33,215 nucleotides of DNA, from NCBI GenBank assembly GCA_030156825.1, contig JASGLU010000020.1:1-33215 (forward strand). Reading direction: 5' to 3'. Positions 7,387 through 14,540 of the stretch are shown piece after piece (position 1 is the stretch's first letter; every line of letters begins with the position of its first letter). The stretch comes from Candidatus Atribacteria bacterium. Lineage in GTDB: Bacteria; Atribacterota; Atribacteria; Atribacterales; JASGLU01. A model generated the notes under the pieces. That model worked only from the letters and a program-made list of their open reading frames with translations. It ran no database searches and was not told the origin of the DNA. The position numbers and the translations under genes are program-made.

Positions 7387-8376
7387 GTGGAAACCAAAAC
7401 GGCCGTTTTATCTGATAAAGAAAAAACTTGGTTGAGTAGAATAGGAGCAAATCCTTCTTTACTGGCTTTAATCGTTTTAGTTATTTTTTTTAGTTTCTTA
7501 AATCCTCGTTTCTTCACTCTTTCTAATCTGTTTAATATCCTGGATTTAGCCTCTTTACTTATTATAACTTCACTTTCTCTGGCTTTTATCCTTATGATGG
7601 GGAGTATCGATCTCTCGGTAGAGGGAGTAGTAGGTTTATGTAGTGTAGTAGCAAGTTTATTGGTAAAGAATTTCTCTAATTCTAATGATTTTGGTTTTTT
7701 GGCTTTAATTATTTGTGGATTAGTGGGAGCTGGTTTTGGTTTTTTGAATGGTTTTATCCTTTCTCGCTTTAAAATTCCTTCTTTTATGGTTACTTTGGGT
7801 ATTGGCTACATTACCACTGGCCTTGGAGTTTTAATCACTCGAGGTAACCCGGTAGTAATTACCGACTGGAGTTTTCGTCTATTGAGTCTTGGTAAGGTTG
7901 GGTTTTTACCTTTTCCCTTTATTTTAGCTCTCGGCTTATTTTTTATAGTCTGGTTTATTAGTGAGAGGACGGCTTTTGGTCGGTATGTATTGGCTTTAGG
8001 AGGAGATGAGACTATTGTTCAAGACCTGGGGATACCTACTTCTCGAATTAAAACCGAAGCTTTTTTAATTGGAGGAATTCTTTATGGGATAGTCGGAGCC
8101 TTGCTTACAGCACGATTGGGTTCAGGAGATATTACTGCTCCTTTAGGTTTTACTTTTGATTCTATCGGTGCTTGTGTTTTGGGAGGTATCGCCATTACTG
8201 GTGGAGTAGGTAATATTCCCCGAGCTATTATTGGAGCCTTGATTTTAACTGTTTTGCGTAATGGAATGGTTTTGATGGGGGTAAGCCCGTATGTTCAACA
8301 AGGGATTATTGGAGTTATATTGATTGCCACAGTTGCTTTGACTATTGATAGGAAAAAGATAAAAATAATGAAATGA
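7387..8376 (+). CDS. sugar ABC transporter permease (RbsC-like, BPD_transp_2)
   Basis: An integral membrane subunit of a carbohydrate importer of the ribose/xylose type. The 329-residue protein is strongly hydrophobic with about eight to ten membrane segments from about residue 22 on. It carries family landmarks: 'MMGSIDLSVEGVVGL', 'GFLNGFILSRFKIPSFMVTLG', 'GRYVLALGGDETIVQDLGI' (the cytoplasmic coupling loop that contacts the ATPase) and 'ACVLGGIAITGGVGNIPRAI'. The GTG start at 7387 has an AAGGGGG element about 12 bases upstream. It lies between the binding protein and ATPase genes; a second, diverged permease is encoded further down, so the membrane domain is probably a heterodimer. It could be a homodimer if the second permease works separately. 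Confidence 0.92.
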   Translation: METKTAVLSDKEKTWLSRIGANPSLLALIVLVIFFSFLNPRFFTLSNLFNILDLASLLIITSLSLAFILMMGSIDLSVEGVVGLCSVVASLLVKNFSNSNDFGFLALIICGLVGAGFGFLNGFILSRFKIPSFMVTLGIGYITTGLGVLITRGNPVVITDWSFRLLSLGKVGFLPFPFILALGLFFIVWFISERTAFGRYVLALGGDETIVQDLGIPTSRIKTEAFLIGGILYGIVGALLTARLGSGDITAPLGFTFDSIGACVLGGIAITGGVGNIPRAIIGALILTVLRNGMVLMGVSPYVQQGIIGVILIATVALTIDRKKIKIMK

Positions 8377-8417
8377 CTTGTAATTTTGGTTAGATAAGTT
8401 TTAGGGGGTCCAAATTT

Positions 8418-9929
8418 ATGGAACCAGTCTTGAAAATGGAAAATATTTCTAAAGCTTTCCCTGGAGTTCGAGCTCTGGAGAAAGTAAGCATAGAAGTTTT
8501 TCCTAATGAAATTGTTGGTTTAGTGGGAGAAAACGGAGCAGGGAAAAGTACTTTGATGAAAATTTTAGCCGGGGTTTATAGAGCTGATAAGGGAGAAATT
8601 TTTCTTCGGGGGAAAAAAGTGGAGATCAAAAATCCCCATGATGCTCGAGCGTTGGGGATTGGGATGGTTTTTCAAGAACAAGCAGTGTTACCCAATATGC
8701 GAGTTTATGAGAATCTTTTTTTAGGGCGCGAGAAAATTTTTGCTCGTAGGGGAGCTTTAGACCAAAAATTAATGATGCAGGAAGCAACAAAAATTCTTGA
8801 AGAAGTGGGATTAGAATTATCTCCTCAGGTTTATGTCCATGAGCTAAATTTTATGGAGCGGCAGATGGTAGAAATTGCCCGAAACATCTGGTTAGCTCGT
8901 CAGGCTCAAGTTGACTATCCCACCATTGTTCTGGATGAACCCACTACCGTTTTGGAAGAAGAAGAGATTGAAAAGCTGTTTAACAAGCTAAGAGAACTGA
9001 AGAAAAGAGTTTCTTTCATTTATATTTCTCATCGATTGAAGGAAGTAGTTGAACTTTGTGACCGGGTTTATGTTCTAAAAGATGGTCACAATGCTGGATG
9101 TTTTTCTCGTGAAGAACTTTCTGAAGAGCTTTTGCGATCTAGGATGGTAGGACGAGAATTACATGAGGAGTATTATTTAGCATCAAGACAAAGAAAACCA
9201 GCAGAAAAGGTTGTTTTGGAACTGCGAAACTGCACTAAAAAGGGTGCTTTTTATGACATTTCTTTTAGCTTACATCAGGGGGAAATACTGAGTTTATGTG
9301 GAACAGTAGGGTCGGGTAAGGAGGAGCTTTGTAGGGTTCTCTATGGTGAAACCAAATTTGATTCTGGGGAGATTTGGATAGATGGGAAAAGAGTAAGCAT
9401 TAATTCTCCTGCTCAGGCTTTTGCCTTGGGTGTTGGATATATTTCCGAGGACCGAAGGAATGAGGGCTTGGTTTTACATCTTCCCATATTTGAAAATATT
9501 ACTTTACCCATTATCCATCGTTTAGTTCGAGGTTTTTTGGTCAGACGAGAAGAACAATTTCGTCTTTCCCAGGAAATGATGAATAAGCTGCAGATTAAAG
9601 CTCTTTCTCCCTCGGTTTTGTGTTTTAACTTAAGTGGAGGTAATCAGCAGAAAGTGGTGATAGCTAAGTGGTTGCTTTCTCAGGTTAAAGTTCTTATTAT
9701 GTCTCATCCTACTCGAGGAGTGGATGTAGGAGCAAAACACGAAATTTATGCTCTCATTAGAGAAATGGCAGAAAATGGAATGGCTATGATTATTATGGGA
9801 GATAGTTTTGAAGAAGATATTGGTTTGGCCAATCGGATTATAGTCATGAAAGACGGAAGAGTAAGCGGAGTGTTGGATGCTACCGAATCTAAGCCTGCTC
9901 CTTCTGATTTAATACAATATGTAGTTTGA
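8418..9929 (+). CDS. sugar ABC transporter ATP-binding protein, two fused NBDs (RbsA/XylG-like)
   Basis: This cytoplasmic ATPase energises import. The 503 residues hold two ABC domains in tandem, the usual RbsA/MglA/XylG size. NBD1 has Walker A GENGAGKST (37-45) and an intact Walker B/catalytic site VLDEPTT (near 171). NBD2 has an altered Walker A (GTVGSGKEE, near 295-305), a perfect signature NLSGGNQQK (near 409), and a Walker B in which the usual LDEPT is MSHPT (Ser429 and His430 replace Asp and catalytic Glu). NBD1's own signature is degenerate (LNFMERQ). Only the composite site using NBD1 Walker A/B with the NBD2 signature looks hydrolytically competent, as in asymmetric ABC ATPases. The start has an AGGGGGT Shine-Dalgarno. 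The next gene follows only after a 720-base repeat-filled gap. Confidence 0.93.
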   Translation: MEPVLKMENISKAFPGVRALEKVSIEVFPNEIVGLVGENGAGKSTLMKILAGVYRADKGEIFLRGKKVEIKNPHDARALGIGMVFQEQAVLPNMRVYENLFLGREKIFARRGALDQKLMMQEATKILEEVGLELSPQVYVHELNFMERQMVEIARNIWLARQAQVDYPTIVLDEPTTVLEEEEIEKLFNKLRELKKRVSFIYISHRLKEVVELCDRVYVLKDGHNAGCFSREELSEELLRSRMVGRELHEEYYLASRQRKPAEKVVLELRNCTKKGAFYDISFSLHQGEILSLCGTVGSGKEELCRVLYGETKFDSGEIWIDGKRVSINSPAQAFALGVGYISEDRRNEGLVLHLPIFENITLPIIHRLVRGFLVRREEQFRLSQEMMNKLQIKALSPSVLCFNLSGGNQQKVVIAKWLLSQVKVLIMSHPTRGVDVGAKHEIYALIREMAENGMAMIIMGDSFEEDIGLANRIIVMKDGRVSGVLDATESKPAPSDLIQYVV

Positions 9930-9933
9930 GTCA

Positions 9934-9986
9934 TTTGCAGGATAGACGGCCATGCTGCTTTGCAGCACCAGATAACAATGAAAACA
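9934..9986 (+). repeat. 53-bp perfect direct repeat, copy A of the dispersed element
   Basis: This 53-base unit, beginning 'tttgcaggatagacggcc' and containing the small hairpin tgctgc-ttt-gcagca and 'accagataacaatgaaaaca', recurs without a mismatch at 10226-10278. It begins 4 bases after the ATPase stop codon. Confidence 0.9.
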
Positions 9987-10084
9987 GAATTTAATATAAT
10001 CTTAGAGAAATAATAGTGGTCTATCCTTTCAGCTTTTCGTTTTTTTCAGTCTTTGCCTTTTATTTTTTAAATTTTTTGCTTTTT

Positions 10085-10152
10085 TCGGGGGGCTATAAGG
10101 GGGGCAGCGCCCCCATTACTGAGGAATGTCTTTCTTCCTCAGTAAGTATTTA
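10085..10152 (+). repeat. G-rich plus 'actgaggaa' hairpin module, copy 1
   Basis: A G-rich block (ggggggctataagggggg, then a gggggc-agc-gccccc hairpin, then 'cattact') is followed by a 10-bp stem tactgaggaa / ttcctcagta. Related modules follow at 10186, 10457 and 10549. Confidence 0.75.
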
Positions 10153-10163
10153 TCTTTTTAAGC

Positions 10164-10220
10164 TTTTTTTTTTTTTTTTTTTTTTGTGGGGGGGTTTAGG
10201 GGGGGCGAAGCCCCCATTAT
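10164..10220 (+). repeat. T22 homopolymer and G-rich module, copy 2
   Basis: An uninterrupted run of 22 T (10164-10185) precedes a G-rich block with a gggggc-gaa-gccccc type hairpin and 'cattattgcc', matching the ends of the other modules but lacking the actgaggaa stem. The hairpins before and the T run together could act as a terminator inside the operon. The exact run length is open to sequencing error. Confidence 0.65.
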
Positions 10221-10225
10221 TGCCG

Positions 10226-10340
10226 TTTGCAGGATAGACGGCCATGCTGCTTTGCAGCACCAGATAACAATGAAAACATGGGGTTCTTGAGGTTCATTTT
10301 CACCCTCACCCTAACCCTCTCCCGTCAAGGGAGAGGAGAA
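10226..10340 (+). repeat. dispersed repeat element, copy B (longest)
   Basis: The first 53 bases are identical to 9934-9986. The following part ('ggttcttgaggttcatttt', 'caccctcaccctaac', hairpin cctctccc-gtcaa-gggagagg) matches the minus-strand copy at 486-570. This copy joins both parts and so best defines the full element. Confidence 0.8.
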
Positions 10341-10456
10341 AGGCGTCTTGGATGCCCGATTACTAATTTCGGGCATGACGGAAAAGGGATACAATGTAGA
10401 AAACTGAGGAAGTGCTTTTCCCCCAGTTGTCTTTTTAGTCGTTGTTTTTTGCCTTT

Positions 10457-10515
10457 TGGGGGTTATAGGGGGTTTACCCCCTATAACTGAGGAAAGTACC
10501 TTTCTTCCTCAGTAA
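10457..10515 (+). repeat. G-rich plus 'actgaggaa' hairpin module, copy 3
   Basis: A perfect 10-bp stem ttataggggg-ttta-ccccctataa (10463-10486) runs directly into a second stem, actgaggaa / ttcctcagt, in the same order as copy 1. A degenerate 'aactgaggaagtgctttt' near 10402 may be the remnant of another. Confidence 0.7.
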
Positions 10516-10548
10516 TATTTTAATCTTTATCTTTTAATCTTTGTTTTT

Positions 10549-10620
10549 GGGGGTTATTAGGGGGGTATTTTCCCCCTGATAGTCGGGGTTGATAAGGGGG
10601 GCAGTGCCCCCATTATTGTT
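10549..10620 (+). repeat. G-rich module, copy 4
   Basis: Two G-rich half-modules in tandem; the second (ggggttgataaggggggcag, then tgcccccattattg) aligns with copy 1 almost base for base. It ends about 35 bases before the second permease gene. Confidence 0.65.
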
Positions 10621-10652
10621 CTTTTTAGGATAAATTTATAGGGAGGACGAAA

Positions 10653-11585
10653 GTGGATAAAGGGAAATTGTTAGCTTTAAGTGTAGTTGCCGTTCTTTTT
10701 GCTGTTTTGGCTTTTTCTAGCCCTCAAGCTTTTCTCTCTAGCTATAATGTTGGAACTCTTTTGGATTACGCTGCTACTTATTTTATAGCAGCTATCGGTT
10801 TAACTTTTGTGATTATGATTGGCAGTATCGATTTATCTATAGGAGGGATGCTCTCTCTTTTTACTGTTGTTTTTGTTTTGACTCTTAATTCTTTGGGTTT
10901 TTGGGCGTATCTTATTACTATTGGTTTGGGTTTCCTTTTGGGAATGGCCAACGGTTTAATTTTTACTAAGCTTAAAATTCCCTCCTTTATTGGAACTTTT
11001 GGAGCTTCGGGGGTATTTGCCAGTTTAGCCTTGATAGTTTCTGGCGGTCGCCCCATCGGATTGCACCCTCAAGCCTTATCTCTTCTCAAACCTTTAACTT
11101 TTGAGTTAGGACCAATTAAGGGTTCCCATTTATTGGCCTTTCTTCTTTTCGGTATATTTTTTTTGATTCAAAATTCTACTCCCTTTGGCAAGTATGTAGC
11201 GGCCGTTGGAAACTCAGAAAGGGCCACCTGGTTAAGTGGAGTTAGGGTAGACCGAACTAAAATTTTCTGTTTTGCTCTATCTGGGCTTTCGGCAGCCTTA
11301 GCTTCCATAGTTTTAGTTTCTCGAATGTTGAGTGGAGACCCCACTATCGGAACTCCTTATCAACTTCAAGTAATTGCTGCAGTAGTAGTAGGGGGTACTG
11401 CTCTTACTGGTGGAGTAGGGGGTATATTTAACACCCTGCTTGGGACTTTAATCATTACTTTGGTGGGCAATGGTTTGTATGTAGTGGGAATAGACGTATA
11501 TTATCAGATGATAATAACTGGTATTATTACTATGGTGGCGGTTATTTTAACCCTGGATCGAACAAAAATAAAGGTAGTGAAATGA
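10653..11585 (+). CDS. second sugar ABC transporter permease (RbsC-like, BPD_transp_2)
   Basis: A 310-residue hydrophobic permease of the same family as the upstream one. Landmarks: an N-terminal membrane segment at about 5-25, 'MIGSIDLSIGGMLSL', 'GLIFTKLKIPSFIGTFGASG', the coupling-loop region 'GKYVAAVGNSERATWLSGV', and 'AAVVVGGTALTGGVGGI'. The GTG start at 10653 is preceded by a strong GGGAGG. It is clearly a paralogue, not a duplicate, of the first permease. It follows the ATPase across the repeat-filled gap and ends 24 bases before the dehydrogenase gene. It probably forms a heterodimeric channel with the first permease. If the repeats terminate transcription, its level would be lower than that of the upstream genes. 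Confidence 0.92.
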   Translation: MDKGKLLALSVVAVLFAVLAFSSPQAFLSSYNVGTLLDYAATYFIAAIGLTFVIMIGSIDLSIGGMLSLFTVVFVLTLNSLGFWAYLITIGLGFLLGMANGLIFTKLKIPSFIGTFGASGVFASLALIVSGGRPIGLHPQALSLLKPLTFELGPIKGSHLLAFLLFGIFFLIQNSTPFGKYVAAVGNSERATWLSGVRVDRTKIFCFALSGLSAALASIVLVSRMLSGDPTIGTPYQLQVIAAVVVGGTALTGGVGGIFNTLLGTLIITLVGNGLYVVGIDVYYQMIITGIITMVAVILTLDRTKIKVVK

Positions 11586-11609
11586 GGAAGAACGAAGGAG
11601 GTTTTAGCT

Positions 11610-12404
11610 TTGGATTTGGGTCTTAAAGATAAAGTAGCGGTAATAACCGGAGGTAGTATTGGCATTGGGTATGCCGTGGCGCAAGCTTTTGCTCGGGAAG
11701 GAGTCAACCTTGCCCTTTGTGCTCGCGGGGAAGAGCGGGTGAAGGAAGCAGCGCAGGCTATCTCCCGGGAGTACGGTGTGCGGGCTATTGGGGTGAAAAC
11801 CGATGTGGCTAAAGCAGAAGATGTCAACCAATTTGTAAAGGCAATCGAAAGGGAGTTTGGAGGGGCAGATATTTTAGTTAATAATGCCGGAACCGGAAGT
11901 GCTGAGAAAATCATGGATGCGCCGGATGAAAAATGGCAATTCTACTGGGACTTACATGTTATGGCAGCAGTGAGGATGTCCCGTGCTCTGGTCCCTTTCA
12001 TGAAAAAGCGGGGAGGGGGTGCAATAATCAACAACGCCTCAATTTGTGCTCGCCAGCCCTTAGACTACGAGCCGATTTATAACGTGACCAAAGCCGCTTT
12101 GGCTATGTTCTCTAAGTGTTTAGCCAACGAGCTGATTAAAGATAACATTCGGGTAAACTCGATAAACCCCGGTCTCATTCGCACTCCTGATTGGGATAAA
12201 ACGGCGAATATTGTGAGTAAAGAAAAAGGAATGACTCCTGAAGAATATCTGGATAAGATAGCTAAAGATAACGCTCCTGTGGGTCGCTTTGCCACCCCGG
12301 AAGAGCTGGCTAACTTTTTTGTTTTCTTAGCTTCTGATTGTGCCAGCTACTGTGTAGGTTCTACTTACTATGTAGATGGAGGGTGGCTTAAAGTAGTGAT
12401 TTAG
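11610..12404 (+). CDS. short-chain dehydrogenase/reductase (SDR), probable polyol or sugar dehydrogenase
   Basis: A classical NAD(P)-dependent SDR of 264 residues. The sequence shows the dinucleotide motif TGGSIGIG (13-20), the NNAG motif (91-94), and the catalytic set Ser144, Tyr157 and Lys161 (YNVTK). The C-terminal 'VGSTYYVDGGW' is typical of family members that oxidise secondary alcohols. The TTG start at 11610 has an AAGGAGG element 7 bases upstream. It is the last gene of the transport operon and stops 10 bases from the convergent xylulokinase. In that setting oxidation of an imported pentitol to a ketopentose is a reasonable guess, but SDR substrates cannot be read from motifs, and an oxidoreductase for another sugar is possible. 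Confidence 0.92.
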   Translation: MDLGLKDKVAVITGGSIGIGYAVAQAFAREGVNLALCARGEERVKEAAQAISREYGVRAIGVKTDVAKAEDVNQFVKAIEREFGGADILVNNAGTGSAEKIMDAPDEKWQFYWDLHVMAAVRMSRALVPFMKKRGGGAIINNASICARQPLDYEPIYNVTKAALAMFSKCLANELIKDNIRVNSINPGLIRTPDWDKTANIVSKEKGMTPEEYLDKIAKDNAPVGRFATPEELANFFVFLASDCASYCVGSTYYVDGGWLKVVI

Positions 12405-12413
12405 CTTATCTCC

Positions 12414-13898
12414 TTAGCGGGGAAAAATTGGAGCCAGACAAAAGTAAGCTTCCTTAAATTTGGAAAACGTTTCCTGATAGGCGCCTACCCATTCCCGACG
12501 GGGCAGGGTAGGATTTTTATGTTTGACTATCTGTCGGGCAGCTTCCTCAGCTGAGGAAAAGGTTTCGGTGCCCAACATGGACAGAATGCAGGCGCCGGTA
12601 GCAGCTTCCTCTTTGGTTTGAGTGGTAAACAATGCTTGATTGAGGACTGAAGCCAAAATAAGGCGCCAGAGTGAGCTTTTGGATCCTCCTCCAGAAAAAA
12701 TAACCCGGTTGGGATTCACTTTGAGTTCTTGGAATACGCCAACTGAATCTTTAAGGGCAAAGGCTACACCTTCCATAATTGCTCGGAGTAGGTGAGCTCT
12801 GCTGTGGGTGAGGTGGAGGTTTAAAAAGGCTCCCCGAGCATAAGGGTCCATATGGGGAGTTCGCTCACCAATTAGGTAGGGTAAGAAAAGTAACCCCTCG
12901 GCTGATGGGGGGACGGCTCGCGCTTCTTCATCCAGTTTTTGAAAATCGAACTGGAATTCACTGGAGTCTAAAACCGATTTTTTGAACCAGCTCAAGGACA
13001 AACCGGCGCTTAGAGTGGCTCCTAAAAGGTGCCATTGGCCCGGTAGAGCGTGACAAAAAGTGTGGACTCTGAGCTGGGAGTCCACTGCTGGTTTGTCCAG
13101 CAGGGAAAAAATTTGTCCCCCGGTCCCGATGGTGAGCAAAAGCTCTCCTGGGTCAGTTATTCCATTTCCCAGGGCAGCACAGGGTTGGTCTCCGGCTCCG
13201 GCTACTACCGTTGCTTCTCCTTGAAGGTTGAGTTCGTCCTTCATTTTTTGGGAGAGCGGACCTAAGGGATGGGTTGACTCAAAAACCGGTGGGAAAAGGG
13301 AGGGGTTGAGCTCAAGCTGGGAAATTATATCAAACGACCAGTTTCTTAAATTGATATCAAAAAGCAAAGTAGAGGAGGCATCGGCCACATCGGAAGAAGG
13401 AGAAAAACCCAGCTTTATTTTCAGGTAATCCTTGGGCAGAAGCACCCACCTGGCTTTTTGATAAACTTCAGGTAAATTTTCTTTGACCCAGAGTAGAGAG
13501 GAGGCCATAAAACCGGTAAAAATGTTACTTCCACAAACGGTAACCAGCTTATCCCCCAGGTGTTCCCTTATGTATTTACTTTCTTCCTTGCTTCGCTGGT
13601 CTGCCCAGATGATGGCCGGGTAAAGAGGGCGCAAGTCCTCTCCCAAGATTACCAGACCGTGCATTTGTCCGGAGAAACTTAATCCTTTTACCCTAATTTC
13701 AGGTTGAGCGCTGGTTATTTCTATGATAGCTTCTCTGGTTTTTTCCCACCAGATTTCGGGGTCTTGTTCGGCAAATCCTGGTTCCGGGGTCAGAATGGGA
13801 TATTCTCGCTGGGCGACTGCCTGAAAGTTCCCCTGTTCGTCGTAGGCTACCACTTTGACGCTTTGAGTACCAAGGTCAATTCCCAAAAAAGAGTCCAT
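12414..13898 (-). CDS. xylB: xylulokinase (FGGY family)
   Basis: XylB phosphorylates D-xylulose with ATP to xylulose 5-phosphate, the entry to the pentose phosphate pathway. The 494-residue protein has the FGGY fold: N-terminal phosphate-binding 'FLGIDLGTQSVKVVAYDE', the xylulokinase-typical 'SFSGQMHGLV' (near 75-84), 'VVAGAGDQPCAALGNG' with the catalytic Asp (near 238), 'LTIGTGGQIFS', and the C-terminal adenine-site motif 'FSGGGSKSSLWRLI'. The SGQMHG motif favours xylulokinase over glycerol or ribulo-kinase. The ATG is preceded by GAGGTAAG. The gene is convergent with the dehydrogenase and divergent from rpsU, so it has its own promoter. A TTGGACT half-site in its leader is shared with the transport operon's upstream region. 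Confidence 0.93.
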   Translation of the reverse strand: MDSFLGIDLGTQSVKVVAYDEQGNFQAVAQREYPILTPEPGFAEQDPEIWWEKTREAIIEITSAQPEIRVKGLSFSGQMHGLVILGEDLRPLYPAIIWADQRSKEESKYIREHLGDKLVTVCGSNIFTGFMASSLLWVKENLPEVYQKARWVLLPKDYLKIKLGFSPSSDVADASSTLLFDINLRNWSFDIISQLELNPSLFPPVFESTHPLGPLSQKMKDELNLQGEATVVAGAGDQPCAALGNGITDPGELLLTIGTGGQIFSLLDKPAVDSQLRVHTFCHALPGQWHLLGATLSAGLSLSWFKKSVLDSSEFQFDFQKLDEEARAVPPSAEGLLFLPYLIGERTPHMDPYARGAFLNLHLTHSRAHLLRAIMEGVAFALKDSVGVFQELKVNPNRVIFSGGGSKSSLWRLILASVLNQALFTTQTKEEAATGACILSMLGTETFSSAEEAARQIVKHKNPTLPRREWVGAYQETFSKFKEAYFCLAPIFPR

Positions 13899-14175
13899 GG
13901 TCTTACCTCCTCGGTGATTACCCTCTTTACAGTTAATTTAGTCCAAGTTGCATCATAAGTTCCAGAAATCAGTCTATATCAGGTCTTTCCTTTTGGAGAT
14001 TTTCATTTTCAGGTAACCCAGATTAAAAGACTGATAAAAATCAGGAGATCATGAATCAATTATACTATAAACAGAGAGAGAGTTTTCTGGTAAAGATTTG
14101 CAACTTGGGTTAGTTTAGATTAACATTTGGGAGCCGGGCCTGCAAGAATTTTATACCACCAAATGGTCAGAGTTT
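13899..14175. other. divergent xylB / rpsU intergenic region
   Basis: No gene is seen here. The minus strand has a TATAAT (about 14058-14063) that could serve xylB with a long leader, though its -35 is poor. AGTCCAA at 13940-13946 is the complement of a TTGGACT half-site. The right part leads into the rpsU promoter. Confidence 0.4.
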
Positions 14176-14205
14176 TTGACACATTTTCTATAATTATTCT
14201 ATAAT
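14176..14205 (+). promoter_or_regulatory. strong sigma-70-type promoter for rpsU
   Basis: Perfect TTGACA (14176-14181) and TATAAT (14200-14205) hexamers with an 18-base spacer lie about 33 bases before the rpsU start, giving a short leader. This is the strongest consensus promoter in the window. Confidence 0.85.
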
Positions 14206-14237
14206 GTTACTTACTTTGCGATGAGGGAGGAGTAAAT

Positions 14238-14411
14238 GTGACCGAGATTAAAGTTGGTCAAGGAGAAAATATTGATGATGCCTTGAGACGATTTAAGAGA
14301 AAGTGCCAGAGAAGTGGGCTAACATCTGAGATTAAGCGAAGAAAATTTTATGAAAAACCGAGTGAAAGGAAAAGGAGAAAAGCTGCTCGCAGAAGAAGAA
14401 GAAAATTTTAG
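14238..14411 (+). CDS. rpsU: 30S ribosomal protein S21 (bS21)
   Basis: bS21 is a small basic protein of the 30S subunit near the mRNA exit/anti-Shine-Dalgarno region. The 57-residue product begins with GTG (14238) after GAGGGAGGAG. It shows the family pattern: [20 protein letters not shown], then [20 protein letters not shown] and a very basic tail ([10 protein letters not shown]). Length and charge are normal for bS21. In many bacteria rpsU adjoins dnaG-rpoD; here those genes lie about 16 kb downstream, and rpsU instead heads the phoH-to-recO ribosome-biogenesis run behind its own strong promoter. It is followed by a structured gap before phoH. Confidence 0.95.
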   Translation: MTEIKVGQGENIDDALRRFKRKCQRSGLTSEIKRRKFYEKPSERKRRKAARRRRRKF

Positions 14412-14430
14412 GAGTGGCCACTTAAAATTC

Positions 14431-14477
14431 TCCCGGGGTAGGTTGTGGAATTTTTGGAGGTAAACCTATCCCCGGGA
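14431..14477 (+). other. hairpin between rpsU and phoH
   Basis: An 8-bp perfect stem (tcccgggg / ccccggga) extends by four more pairs past a one-base bulge, with a 22-base loop. No T run follows, so it is likelier an mRNA processing or stability element that separates abundant rpsU mRNA from the downstream genes than a full terminator. Confidence 0.4.
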
Positions 14478-14540
14478 ATGAATTGGGAAAAGACTGGTTA
14501 TTTTTACATTTGAAAAATGGTTGTGAGGTGATTGTTAAGC

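Noticed and set aside
10016-10490. Two plus-strand frames in the repeat-filled gap
   Set aside because: They translate poly-T, G-rich modules and the dispersed repeat; composition is non-protein-like.
10085-10620. CRISPR-like array
   Set aside because: Units differ in length, spacing and sequence, contain nested hairpins, and no cas gene is near.
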